A stretch of DNA of 24,522 nt from CAYLGY01 sp964383325 (GTDB taxonomy: Bacteria; Pseudomonadota; Alphaproteobacteria; Rhizobiales; Rhizobiaceae), in NCBI GenBank assembly GCA_964383325.1, contig CAYLGY010000039.1, positions 1 to 24,522 of the forward strand, given 5' to 3'. A program made the position numbers and the translations under genes. The first letter of the stretch is position 1, and each line of letters begins with the position of its first letter. A model generated the notes under the pieces. That model made no database searches. It had not been told where the DNA came from and saw only the letters and a list, made by a program, of their open reading frames with translations. Shown here one piece after another: positions 7,309 through 15,675 of the stretch.

Positions 7309-10062
7309 TTGACCATTCGCAATCTGGAATATGCCGTCAATCCTCGCTCGGTCGCGGTGATCGGGGCGTCGATACGGGAAGGCTCCGTCGGCCGCGTCGT
7401 GCTTTCCAACATCGTCGAGGGCGGCTTTCGGGGAACGGTCTGGGGGGTCAACCCGAAATATGACCGAATTGGCGAGATTGCCTGCCATCGCGATGTCCGC
7501 TCCCTGCCGGCGGCGCCCGACTTGGCAGTCATCGTCACGCCGGCGGTAACGGTGCCGGGGCTGGTCAGCGAGCTGGCGGCGAAGGGCTGCCGCGCCGCGG
7601 TCGTCATCAGCGCCGGGCTCACCCACGCCAACGGCCTGCGCCAGGCCATGCTGGACGCGGCGCGGCCGCATCTCTTCCGCATCATCGGGCCCAATACGCT
7701 CGGATTGATGATGCCGGCGGCAAGGCTCAATGCGAGCTTCGCGCACATGGCGCCGCGTCCGGGCGGCATTGCGTTGCTGTCGCAATCCGGCGCCATCGCC
7801 ACCTCGCTGATCGACTGGGCGGCGGAGAACAATGTCGGTTTCTCGCAGATCGTCTCGCTCGGCGACATGGCCGATGTCGATGTCGGCGACTGGCTCGACC
7901 TTCTGGCCGGCGACCGGCGGACGCGCTCGATCATCCTCTATCTGGAATCGATCACCGCGCCGCGAAAGTTCATTTCGGCCGCCCGGGCCGCTTCGCGCAT
8001 CAAGCCGGTGATTGCGATCAAGGCGGGGCGGCATGCAGCCGCGGCCGCCGCGGCAGCGACTCATACCGGCGCGCTGTCGGGGGCCGATCGCGTCGTCGAG
8101 GCGGTGCTCCGGCGCGCCGGAATCCTGCGTGTGCAAAGCCTCGCTGAACTGTTCGACGCGGCCGAGATCACGGCGCAGTTCCCGGCGCTCGATCATGCGC
8201 GGCTTGCAATCGTCACCAATGGCGGGGGCGCGGGCGTGCTGGCCGTCGATCGGCTGATGGATCGTGGCGGCGAGCTGGCGGAACTGTCGCCCGAAACCCT
8301 CGCACGGCTGGAGGCGGCCATGCCGCCGGCGTGGTCCCGGGCAAATCCGGTCGATATCATCGGCGATGCGCCGCCGGAGCGATTCGTCGCGGCGATCGAG
8401 GCGGTGGCGGATGACCCGTCCGTCGATGCGCTGATGGTGATGAATTGTCCGACCGGGCTTGCCTCGCCGATCGATGCGGCGCGCGGCGTCGCAGAGATCA
8501 GTGACAAGGGACGCATTGCCGGCAAGCCGGTCATTTCCTGCTGGCTTGGCGAACATGTCGCCCGTCACGGGCGCGAGATTCTCCAGAATGCCGGCATTCC
8601 TAGCTTCGAGACGCCGGCAAAGGCTGCCGATGCGGCCTCCCATCTGTGGAACTGGGCCAAGGCCCGGCAGGCCCTGAGCCGTGTCCCCTCGCGGCATAGC
8701 GAGGATGTGGAGGGCAAGCCCGAAGTGGTGGCGAGGATCCTGCGCGAGGTGGCGGACGAGGGTCGGCGCATGCTGACCGAGCCGGAGGCCAAGGCGGTGA
8801 TCGAGGCCTATTGCATCCCCGTCCCGGAAACGCGCATTGCCCGGTCGCCGGGCGAGGCGGAAAGCGTGGCCGAGGCATTGCTTGCCCGCCATCGCCAGGT
8901 TGCCGTCAAGCTCCTGTCGAAAGCCATCACGCACAAATCCGATGTCGGCGGCGTCATGCTCGGCATTTCCTCGGCCCGCGAGGCAGGGGAGGCGGCGCGC
9001 ACCATCGTGGAGCGGGTTCGGCGGTCGCATCCGGAGGCGAAGATCGAGGGCTTTGCCGTCCAGCCGATGGTGATGCGCAAGCATGCCCAGGAACTCATTC
9101 TCGGCTGCAGCCGCGATCCGGTCTTCGGTCCCGTAATCGCCTTCGGCGCCGGCGGGGTCGCGGTGGAAGTGCTGGACGATATCGCCATTGGCCTGCCGCC
9201 GCTCGATGACGTGCTGGTCGCCGGTCTGGTCAGGCGCACGCGGATCGGCCGGCTGCTTGCCGGGTTTCGCGACCGGGCGCCGATCGACCATGGGGCGCTG
9301 TCGACGGCGCTGAACGGGCTCTCGCAACTGATCGTCGATTTCCCCTGCATCCATGCCGTCGACGTCAATCCGCTGCTCGCCAACAAGGATGGCGTCATTG
9401 CGCTCGACGCACGCATCGAGATCGAGCCGGCGCGGATCGACGAGCCGGGGCCGAATCCCGATCTCGTCATCCGGCCCTATCCGTCAGAATGGACGCGCAC
9501 CCATGTCGTCGAGGACGAAACCTTTCTCATCCGCCCGATCAAGCCTGCCGACATCGTGCTCTACCCGCCATTCATCGAGCGGATCTCGAGCGGCGACATC
9601 CGCTACCGCTTCCTTGCCCCGCGCCGGCATTTCCCGGACGAGATGCTGAAGCGCCTGACACAGCTCGATTATGACCGCGACATCGCCTTTGCCGCGATTC
9701 GCGAGGCGAGCGGCGAGCTGGCGGCCGTCGGGCGACTGTCGCTCGATCCCGACCGCACCATCGGCGAATATGCGCTCCTGGTCCGCTCCGACCTTCAGGG
9801 GCGTGGCCTTGGCTGGGTGCTGCTGAAGCACATTCTCGATTATGCGACCGCCGAGGGCCTCGAAATCGTCGAGGGCGTCATCCTCGCCGACAATGACCGG
9901 ATGATTTCCATGTGCCGCAGTTTCGGCTTCGAGATTGCCCATGAACCGGACGAGCCGGGGGTCGTGCGCGCCATCTACCGGATCGGGCCGCGGCGAGGGA
10001 CAGGACCTATTCCTGCAGGCTCTCCACATAGCGGGTCAGGGCATGAATCCGCCGCTCGGTGA
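7309..10062 (+). CDS. ADP-forming acyl-CoA synthetase/GNAT acetyltransferase fusion (Pat-like)
   Basis: From TTG 7309 the product is 917 residues. TTG is chosen because TGGAGG (7297-7302) is ideally placed and the resulting start (M-T-I-R-N-L-E) matches the family; ATG 7288 would add seven residues. Domain order: CoA-binding Rossmann fold (about 8-100), succinyl-CoA ligase-like domains (about 140-460), ATP-grasp (about 485-705) and GNAT acetyltransferase (about 730-895). The GNAT acetyl-CoA loop is L-Q-G-R-G-L-G. His252 in T-H-T-G-A-L is at the place of the phosphorylated His of ADP-forming synthetases. Relatives (Pat of Salmonella and Rhodopseudomonas) acetylate a lysine of acyl-CoA synthetases. 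The last about 18 codons overlap the convergent cytochrome gene. Confidence 0.9.
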   Translation: MTIRNLEYAVNPRSVAVIGASIREGSVGRVVLSNIVEGGFRGTVWGVNPKYDRIGEIACHRDVRSLPAAPDLAVIVTPAVTVPGLVSELAAKGCRAAVVISAGLTHANGLRQAMLDAARPHLFRIIGPNTLGLMMPAARLNASFAHMAPRPGGIALLSQSGAIATSLIDWAAENNVGFSQIVSLGDMADVDVGDWLDLLAGDRRTRSIILYLESITAPRKFISAARAASRIKPVIAIKAGRHAAAAAAAATHTGALSGADRVVEAVLRRAGILRVQSLAELFDAAEITAQFPALDHARLAIVTNGGGAGVLAVDRLMDRGGELAELSPETLARLEAAMPPAWSRANPVDIIGDAPPERFVAAIEAVADDPSVDALMVMNCPTGLASPIDAARGVAEISDKGRIAGKPVISCWLGEHVARHGREILQNAGIPSFETPAKAADAASHLWNWAKARQALSRVPSRHSEDVEGKPEVVARILREVADEGRRMLTEPEAKAVIEAYCIPVPETRIARSPGEAESVAEALLARHRQVAVKLLSKAITHKSDVGGVMLGISSAREAGEAARTIVERVRRSHPEAKIEGFAVQPMVMRKHAQELILGCSRDPVFGPVIAFGAGGVAVEVLDDIAIGLPPLDDVLVAGLVRRTRIGRLLAGFRDRAPIDHGALSTALNGLSQLIVDFPCIHAVDVNPLLANKDGVIALDARIEIEPARIDEPGPNPDLVIRPYPSEWTRTHVVEDETFLIRPIKPADIVLYPPFIERISSGDIRYRFLAPRRHFPDEMLKRLTQLDYDRDIAFAAIREASGELAAVGRLSLDPDRTIGEYALLVRSDLQGRGLGWVLLKHILDYATAEGLEIVEGVILADNDRMISMCRSFGFEIAHEPDEPGVVRAIYRIGPRRGTGPIPAGSPHSGSGHESAAR

Positions 10063-10402
10063 GCACGCCGCCAACCTCGTCGCCATATTCCTCCCGGTCG
10101 CGCTCGCCGAACAGGGCGCCGAAGGCCGGCATCTCGACGCTGGAATTCTCCTGCCCCGAATGGCGCCCGTCGATCATCGAGAAGACGCGCCAATAGGGGA
10201 ATTCGCCGCCATTCCGTTCCTGCAGGGCGGTCAGGTCGGCAGCGGAAATGCCGAGAAGGCGCGCAAGATTGCCATCGCCCCGCCCGTAGGAACCGTGGCA
10301 TTCGGCGCAGGTGAGAAGATATTCGGCTTCGCCATATTCCATTTCCTGGGCGATGGCGCCGGAGAACATCACGAAAAAGGGCACGAGCCACAACCTGATC
10401 AT
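10007..10402 (-). CDS. Small exported cytochrome c
   Basis: The product is 131 residues. A signal peptide (residues 1-18) ends at A-I-A before Q-E-M. One haem-binding motif C32-A-E-C35-H36 is present. Met91 in E-M-P-A-F-G is the likely axial ligand, followed by a C-terminal helix (L-T-R-Y-V-E-S-L). This is a periplasmic class I mono-haem electron carrier; its partner is not evident nearby. Its 3' end overlaps the end of the synthetase/GNAT gene by 56 bp tail to tail. Upstream it diverges from the universal stress gene, sharing a 155-bp intergenic region with a FixK-like box, so microaerobic control is plausible. Confidence 0.88.
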   Translation of the reverse strand: MIRLWLVPFFVMFSGAIAQEMEYGEAEYLLTCAECHGSYGRGDGNLARLLGISAADLTALQERNGGEFPYWRVFSMIDGRHSGQENSSVEMPAFGALFGERDREEYGDEVGGVLTERRIHALTRYVESLQE

Positions 10403-10486
10403 CCTGCTCCGCTCCGTTCCAGGCCGGCGACAGGTTGGCCGCGGGCCAATCTGATGTCAATTCGCTGCAACAGGTCGTGCACGGGT

Positions 10487-10500
10487 TTGACATCACGCAA
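10487..10500. promoter_or_regulatory. FixK/FNR-type binding site candidate
   Basis: TTGACATCACGCAA fits the rhizobial FixK2 consensus TTG(A/C)-N6-(T/G)CAA. It lies 57 nt upstream of the universal stress gene and 84 nt upstream of the divergent cytochrome c gene. The same bases also contain a TTGACA that could act as a -35, with a poor -10 (CAATTT, 10511-10516). Both genes belong to classes often induced under low oxygen. Regulation is inferred. Confidence 0.4.
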
Positions 10501-10557
10501 TCCGGCGGCGCAATTTTCGAGTACCATGGTGCAAATCAATGCCTCGGGGAGGATTTC

Positions 10558-11394
10558 ATGCCATTCAGGACCCTAGTCACAGTCACCAGCCCGGAACTGG
10601 GCAATGGCGATCTCGCCCTGGCCGCCGGGATGTGCGAGCGACATGATCTGCATCTGTCGGTCATGGTCGTGCAGATGGCGGCGCCGCCGCCGGTCGGCGA
10701 GTTTGCGGCGATGGTCTCCGATGCCTGGTTCCAGGAGCGCCAGGAGGACGAACAGAATCTCGCCCGGCGTTTCGAGGCGGTCCGCGATTTCCTGGCTTCC
10801 CGCGCCATGTCGCATGACCTGACCCAGGACTATTGCGAAATTGCGCGCACCGATGAAACGATCGGGCGCAGAGGGCGTTATGCCGATCTCACCCTGGTCG
10901 GTCCGGAACTGGCGGCAGGGGGAACGCTGAAGGAAAAGGTGGTGGAAGGCGCATTGTTCGCATCGACCCGGCCATTGCTGCTCGTCCCGGAAGGACATGC
11001 GCCGACGCTCGCGCCGCGGCGGATCATGATCGCCTGGGATTCGGGCTTCGAGGCTTCGCGGGCGGTCCGCGAGGCGCTGGAACTTCTGGTGCAGGCGGAG
11101 GAAGTCATTGCCGTCCTGGTCGATCCGGAGGAAAGCCCGATGGGCCACGGCGAGGAGCCGGGCGCCGATCTGGCGACCTATCTGGCCCGCCATGGCGCCA
11201 ATGTCCGGGTGGACAGGCTTCCCAAGTCCGGGCGCAGCCTTGCCGAAGTGCTGCGCCAGCATGCCGGCGATTGCGCGGCCGACCTCATGGTGATGGGCGC
11301 CTACGGCCATTCGCGGTTGCGCGAGCGCATTTTCGGCGGCGTCACCCAGAGCTTCCTGGACGAGCCGTCCCTGCCGGTGTTCCTCGCCCGATAG
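10558..11394 (+). CDS. Universal stress protein, tandem UspA domains
   Basis: The product is 278 residues, starting at ATG 10558 after GGGGAGGA. It consists of two Usp folds (about 1-145 and 150-278). The C-terminal repeat has the ATP-binding pattern G-A-Y-G, nine residues, then G-G, close to the canonical G-2x-G-9x-G(S/T) but with Gly instead of Ser/Thr. The N-terminal repeat lacks a clear motif, as is usual in tandem Usp proteins. Its role is stress survival, with no defined enzymatic reaction. The FixK-like box upstream suggests oxygen-dependent expression. The metallopeptidase gene begins 41 nt downstream. Confidence 0.9.
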   Translation: MPFRTLVTVTSPELGNGDLALAAGMCERHDLHLSVMVVQMAAPPPVGEFAAMVSDAWFQERQEDEQNLARRFEAVRDFLASRAMSHDLTQDYCEIARTDETIGRRGRYADLTLVGPELAAGGTLKEKVVEGALFASTRPLLLVPEGHAPTLAPRRIMIAWDSGFEASRAVREALELLVQAEEVIAVLVDPEESPMGHGEEPGADLATYLARHGANVRVDRLPKSGRSLAEVLRQHAGDCAADLMVMGAYGHSRLRERIFGGVTQSFLDEPSLPVFLAR

Positions 11395-11435
11395 TCGGGC
11401 GCGGGCCGGAAAACCTGTGGAAGAAGGAGGCGCAC

Positions 11436-12329
11436 ATGCGCTGGAGGGGACGTCGCCAAAGCAGCAATATCGAAGATCGGCGCGGCACCGGCGCCATTTC
11501 GCCCGGCCGGGGGCGCGGCATGCCGATCCGTATTCCGCTCGGACGTGGCGGCGGGGGCGGCATGTCGCTGACCACGATTGTCCTGCTCGTGATCGGCTTC
11601 TTCGTGCTGCGGGCGATCGGCATCGACCCCTTGCAGCTGATCGAGGGCGGCCCGGCGAGCCAGCAGGAGGTCCGGCAGGGTCCGGCGGCCAATGATGAAG
11701 GCCGGCAATTCGTCAGCGTCGTTCTTGCCGAGACCGAAGATGTCTGGAATGCGATCTTCAACGGCGCGGGCGCGCAATATCGCGAGCCGGGGCTGGTCCT
11801 CTTCGATGGCGGCGTGCGATCGGCCTGCGGTTTCGCCTCCGTTGCCGCCGGGCCATTCTATTGTCCGGGCGATGCGAAGGTCTATATCGACCTCGAATTC
11901 TTCGCGACGCTGGAACGCCAGTTCCAGGCCGAGGGAGATTTCGCCCGGGCCTATGTCATCGCCCACGAGGTCGGCCATCACGTCCAGAACCTGACCGGCG
12001 TACTGCCCGAATTCAACCGGCTGCGCGGGCAGCTCAGCGAGGCCGAGGCCAATGCCATGTCGGTGCGGATCGAGCTTCAGGCCGATTGTCACGCCGGGGT
12101 CTGGGCGCATCACACCGACCGGCGCGGCTTGCTGGAGGAAGGCGACCTCGACGAGGCGCTGAACGCCGCCTTCCAGATCGGTGACGATACGCTGCAGAAG
12201 CGCACCCAGGGTTATGTCGTGCCCGAAAGCTTCAATCACGGCACATCCGAGCAGCGCCGCCGCTGGTTCCTTGCTGGATATCGCAGCGGCGACGTTGCGG
12301 ATTGCGACACGTTCCGGGGCGAGATCTGA
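11436..12329 (+). CDS. YpfJ-family neutral zinc metallopeptidase, membrane anchored
   Basis: The product is 297 residues. ATG 11436 follows an excellent AAGGAGG site. The N-terminus is Arg/Gly rich, then a single helix spans about 44-60. The zinc-site motif H177-E-V-G-H181-H is intact, and E-L-Q-A-D-C (about 213-218) supplies the probable third ligand. The final block G-T-S-E-Q-R-R-R-W-F is typical of this family, whose physiological substrate is unknown. The active site should face the periplasm. Cysteines at 131, 143, 217 and near the C-terminus could form disulfides. Probably co-transcribed with the stress protein. Confidence 0.9.
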   Translation: MRWRGRRQSSNIEDRRGTGAISPGRGRGMPIRIPLGRGGGGGMSLTTIVLLVIGFFVLRAIGIDPLQLIEGGPASQQEVRQGPAANDEGRQFVSVVLAETEDVWNAIFNGAGAQYREPGLVLFDGGVRSACGFASVAAGPFYCPGDAKVYIDLEFFATLERQFQAEGDFARAYVIAHEVGHHVQNLTGVLPEFNRLRGQLSEAEANAMSVRIELQADCHAGVWAHHTDRRGLLEEGDLDEALNAAFQIGDDTLQKRTQGYVVPESFNHGTSEQRRRWFLAGYRSGDVADCDTFRGEI

Positions 12330-12354
12330 CCGTAAGGGAATTCGCTTCACGACG

Positions 12355-12386
12355 GCGCTCCTGCATCTTTCCGGACGCAAGAGCGC
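12355..12386. terminator. Hairpin between convergent genes, terminator candidate
   Basis: GCGCTC-C-TGC pairs with GCA-A-GAGCGC (nine pairs with one mismatch) around a 12-nt loop. It sits in the 73-bp gap between the ends of the metallopeptidase and carboxynorspermidine dehydrogenase genes. No T-tract follows on either strand, so intrinsic termination is only a possibility. Confidence 0.35.
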
Positions 12387-12402
12387 ACGCGCCACAGTTT
12401 CG

Positions 12403-13647
12403 TCAGGCATCCTCGGCGATTGGCCGGTCGCCCTTCTCGTCACGGATGCGCGTCGGCAGGCCCATCCGGTCCAGGAGGTCGAAGAATGGCCGCGGCGGCA
12501 ATTCCTCGACATTGACCATCTTGCGGACATTCCACCTGCCATCGGCGATCAGTATTGCCGCGGCAACTGGCGGCACGCCGGCCGTATAGGAAATTGCCTG
12601 GCTGCCGACTTCGCGATAGGCAGCCTCGTGGTCGGAAATATTGTAGATGAAGACCTCGCGTTCCACGCCGTCCTTCACCCCCTTGACCAGATCGCCGATG
12701 CAGGTCTTGCCCGTATAGCGGGGCGCAAGCGAGGCCGGATCGGGCAGGACGGCCTTGACCACCTTCAGCGGCACGACTTCCAGCCCTTCGGCAGTCCGTA
12801 TCGGCTGTTCGGATAGCAGCCCGAGGTTCTTCAGCACGGTGAAGACATTGATGTAATGATCCCCGAATCCCATCCAGAAGCGGATATTCGGGACATCGAG
12901 ATTCTTCGCGAGCGAATGGATTTCGTCATGGCCCGTCAGGTAGGTCGGGCGCTTGCCGACGACGGGCAGGTCCCACTCCATCCGCTTCTCGAACATCTTG
13001 TTGGCCGTCCACTGGCGGTTCTGCCAGGTCCAGACCGTGCCGGTGAATTCGCGGAAATTGATTTCGGGATCGAAATTGGTGGCGAAATAATGCCCGTGAT
13101 CGCCGGCATTGACGTCGATGATGTCGATCGAATCGATGCGGTCGAAATACTCTGCATTGGCCACGGCCGCATAGGCATTGACGAGGCCCGGATCAAAGCC
13201 GACGCCGAGAATGGCGGTGATGCCGGCCTTCTCGCAGGCTTCGCGGCGCTGCCATTCATAATTGCCGTACCAGGGCGGTGTTTCGCAGATCTTCAGCGGG
13301 TCCTCGTGAATCGCCGTGTCGAGATAGGCCGCGCCGGCCTCGATGCAGGCCTGCAGCACCGACATGTTGACGAAGGGCGAGCCGACATTGATGACGATCG
13401 AACTTTTCGTCTTCGCGATCAGCGCTTTCGTTGCCTCGACATCCATCGCGTCCAGCGCATGGACCTCGAACGCGCCCGGCACTTTCATGCTGTTCTTCCC
13501 GAACACGGAATCGCGGATGGCCTCGCACTTGGAGAGGGTACGCGAGGCTAGATGAATATCGCCGAGCACGTCATTGTTCTGCGCGCATTTGTGCGCGACG
13601 ACCTGTGCTACGCCGCCGGCGCCGATGATGAGGACATTCCTGTTCAT
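12403..13647 (-). CDS. Carboxynorspermidine/carboxyspermidine dehydrogenase (saccharopine dehydrogenase family)
   Basis: The product is 414 residues. An N-terminal NAD(P)-binding Rossmann motif reads G-A-G-G-V-A-Q-V-V, followed by the conserved S-R-T and D-A-M-D-V blocks. G-V-G-F-D-P-G-L-V-N-A-Y is the typical central motif. The enzyme condenses putrescine (or diaminopropane) with aspartate semialdehyde to carboxyspermidine (or carboxynorspermidine). It lies 51 nt downstream of the matching decarboxylase, so the pair forms the alternative polyamine route. AGGAG sits about 13 nt before ATG 13647, rather far. Generic annotation as saccharopine dehydrogenase would miss this role. Confidence 0.9.
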   Translation of the reverse strand: MNRNVLIIGAGGVAQVVAHKCAQNNDVLGDIHLASRTLSKCEAIRDSVFGKNSMKVPGAFEVHALDAMDVEATKALIAKTKSSIVINVGSPFVNMSVLQACIEAGAAYLDTAIHEDPLKICETPPWYGNYEWQRREACEKAGITAILGVGFDPGLVNAYAAVANAEYFDRIDSIDIIDVNAGDHGHYFATNFDPEINFREFTGTVWTWQNRQWTANKMFEKRMEWDLPVVGKRPTYLTGHDEIHSLAKNLDVPNIRFWMGFGDHYINVFTVLKNLGLLSEQPIRTAEGLEVVPLKVVKAVLPDPASLAPRYTGKTCIGDLVKGVKDGVEREVFIYNISDHEAAYREVGSQAISYTAGVPPVAAAILIADGRWNVRKMVNVEELPPRPFFDLLDRMGLPTRIRDEKGDRPIAEDA

Positions 13648-13698
13648 TTCGTCGGTGTTTCTCCTGTAGACATGGGGGAGGGGAGGGAAAGGCGGCAG

Positions 13699-14814
13699 TC
13701 AGGAAAGACTGCGTTCGTAATCTTCGAAGGTGAACCGGCGCACGGGCCGCAGGCTGCCATCCGTCTCGCGGATCACGATCGATGGCATCTGCACGCCGTT
13801 GAACCAGTTCTTCTTGACCATAGTGTAGCCGGCCGCATCCTCGATCGACAGCCGGTCGCCGATGCGCACTTCTTCCGGGAAAGAGAACTCGCCGAAAATG
13901 TCGCCGGCCAGGCATGACTTGCCGCAGACCAGATAGCGATGCGGCCCGGCATCCGGTTCGATCCGCGCCGATTCGCGATAGATCAGGAGGTCGAGCATGT
14001 GGGCCTCGACGGAACTGTCGACGATCAGCAATTCCTTCTGGTTCGACAGCCGGTCGAGCACCGTGACTTCGAGCGTGGTGCTGTTGGTGATGGCGGCCTC
14101 GCCCGGTTCCAGATAGACCTGAACGTCATATCTCTTCGAGAATTCGGCGAGCCGGGCGCAGAAGGCGTCCAGCGGATAGTCCTTGCCAGTGAAATGGATG
14201 CCGCCGCCAAGGCTGATCCAGTTCACCTTGTGGAACAGATGGCCGAAACGCTGCTCGGTCTCGCCGAGCAATCGGTCGAACAGGTCGAAATCCTCGTTTT
14301 CGCACTGATTATGCACCATGAAGCCGTCGACCTGGTCGAGCCGGGCCTCGATGCGTCCCGCGTCCCATTCGCCGAGGCGGCTGAAGGGTCGCGCCGGGTC
14401 GGCGAGGTCGAAGCTCGAGGAACTCACGCCCGGATTGATGCGCAGGCCCCGCGGAAGCGATGCCGCCCTGTCCGCGAAGCGGTCGAGCTGCGAGATCGAG
14501 TTGAAGATGATCTTGTCGGCATGACCGATCACCTCGTCGATCTCGCCGTCGGAATAGGCGACGCTGTAGGCATGCGTCTCGCCACCAAACCGCTCGCGCC
14601 CGAGGCGCACTTCGAATAGCGACGAGGACGTCGTGCCGTCCATATATTCGCGCATCAGGTCGAAGACCGACCAGGTGGCGAAGCATTTCAACGCCAGCAA
14701 TGCCTTGGCGCCCGATTGCCGGCGCACCCGCTCGATGATCGCGAGATTGGCAAGCAGCTTCTGCTTGTCGATCAGGTAATAGGGGGTCTGGAGGTCAGGC
14801 AATTCGATTTCCAT
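13699..14814 (-). CDS. nspC: Carboxynorspermidine decarboxylase
   Basis: The product is 371 residues, a fold-III PLP decarboxylase. The PLP lysine is K43 in A-L-L-A-L-K-C-F-A. S-L-G-G-G-I-H-F-T is the phosphate-binding turn, and the C-terminal C-G-K-S-C-L-A-G-D block contributes the catalytic Cys/Asp across the dimer. It removes the carboxyl group of carboxyspermidine to give spermidine (or norspermidine). Gene order decarboxylase then dehydrogenase on one strand supports a two-gene operon. A TATATT at about 14842-14847 on the minus strand could be its -10. The preceding gene, btuD, ends 78 nt upstream. Confidence 0.93.
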   Translation of the reverse strand: MEIELPDLQTPYYLIDKQKLLANLAIIERVRRQSGAKALLALKCFATWSVFDLMREYMDGTTSSSLFEVRLGRERFGGETHAYSVAYSDGEIDEVIGHADKIIFNSISQLDRFADRAASLPRGLRINPGVSSSSFDLADPARPFSRLGEWDAGRIEARLDQVDGFMVHNQCENEDFDLFDRLLGETEQRFGHLFHKVNWISLGGGIHFTGKDYPLDAFCARLAEFSKRYDVQVYLEPGEAAITNSTTLEVTVLDRLSNQKELLIVDSSVEAHMLDLLIYRESARIEPDAGPHRYLVCGKSCLAGDIFGEFSFPEEVRIGDRLSIEDAAGYTMVKKNWFNGVQMPSIVIRETDGSLRPVRRFTFEDYERSLS

Positions 14815-14892
14815 TCGGGTCTCAGGTCCGGGGGTCGTAGCAATATAGGTATGCCGCGTCCATCCTTTGAGGGCCGTGAGGCGCGTTTGCCC

Positions 14893-15675
14893 TCACCGGG
14901 GCTGCGCAAGGTCCAGCGGCAGGAGGAGCAGCCCGTCCGCGGTTTCCATCCGGAAGGCCTCGACGCCATAGATTTCGCGCAGGCGTGCGAGGGTCAGGAC
15001 CTCGGCCGGCGCGCCATCGGCAATCACCCTGCCATGATCGATGAGGATCAGGCGATGGCACCAACGGCCCGCGAGGCCCAGATCGTGCATGGAGGCGAGG
15101 ACGCCGTGGCCCTCGGCGGCGAGATCGGAGAAAATGCGCATTAGGGCGATCTGATGTGACGGATCGAGTCCCGCCGTCGGCTCGTCGGCCAGGAGCAGCG
15201 GCGCCTGTTGCGCCAGTGCCCGGGCGATCAGCGCCCGCGCCCGTTCCCCGCCCGAAAGTTCCGTGGCGCGGCGTGTGGCGAGGTTCTCGATCTGCATGCG
15301 CGCCATTGCCTCGGACACCGCCGCCTCATCCTGCCGGCCCGCTGGCGCGAGGGCGGATCGATAGGGCTCGCGCCCGAGCCCGACGAGGGTCTGAACCGTC
15401 ATCGGCCAGGCAATGTCGCGTTCCTGTGGCAGATAGGCGGCAAGGCGTGCCCGGTCGCGCGCGCGCAGGGCGGCAGAGTCCCTTCCTGCGATCGTAACCA
15501 CGCCCGAGGCCGGCAGCAGGCCGAGCGCGGCGCGCAGCAGCGTGGACTTGCCGGCGCCATTCGGCCCGATCAGCCCGACGAACTCGCCGGCGGCGACCGT
15601 GCAGTCGACCCCGTGCAGCACGGTCCTGCCGCTCAGCGCCGCCACCAGATTGCGGATCTGCAGCAGCGGCGCCAT
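14893..15675 (-). CDS. btuD: ABC transporter ATPase, cobalamin import (BtuD-like)
   Basis: The product is 260 residues. Walker A G37-P-N-G-A-G-K-S-T45, the signature L-S-G-G-E-R-A-R-A, Walker B L-L-L-A-D-E-P-T and the switch His in S-M-H-D-L are all intact. ATG 15675 overlaps the permease stop by one base (TGATG); a GTG one codon earlier is also possible. The FecE/BtuD/HmuV family is shared by iron-siderophore, haem and B12 importers; B12 is assigned here because the operon lies behind a cobalamin riboswitch. Confidence 0.88.
   Translation of the reverse strand: MAPLLQIRNLVAALSGRTVLHGVDCTVAAGEFVGLIGPNGAGKSTLLRAALGLLPASGVVTIAGRDSAALRARDRARLAAYLPQERDIAWPMTVQTLVGLGREPYRSALAPAGRQDEAAVSEAMARMQIENLATRRATELSGGERARALIARALAQQAPLLLADEPTAGLDPSHQIALMRIFSDLAAEGHGVLASMHDLGLAGRWCHRLILIDHGRVIADGAPAEVLTLARLREIYGVEAFRMETADGLLLLPLDLAQPR

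Noticed and set aside
7249..9354. 701-codon minus-strand open frame opposite the acyl-CoA synthetase fusion
   Set aside because: It is a shadow of the plus-strand gene produced by high GC; the translation is rich in R, P, G and D without domain features.
14869..14894. GAGGGC/GCCCTC inverted repeat at the end of btuD as a terminator
   Set aside because: Six-bp stem with a 14-nt loop, no U-tract, and it overlaps the stop codon; too weak to call.
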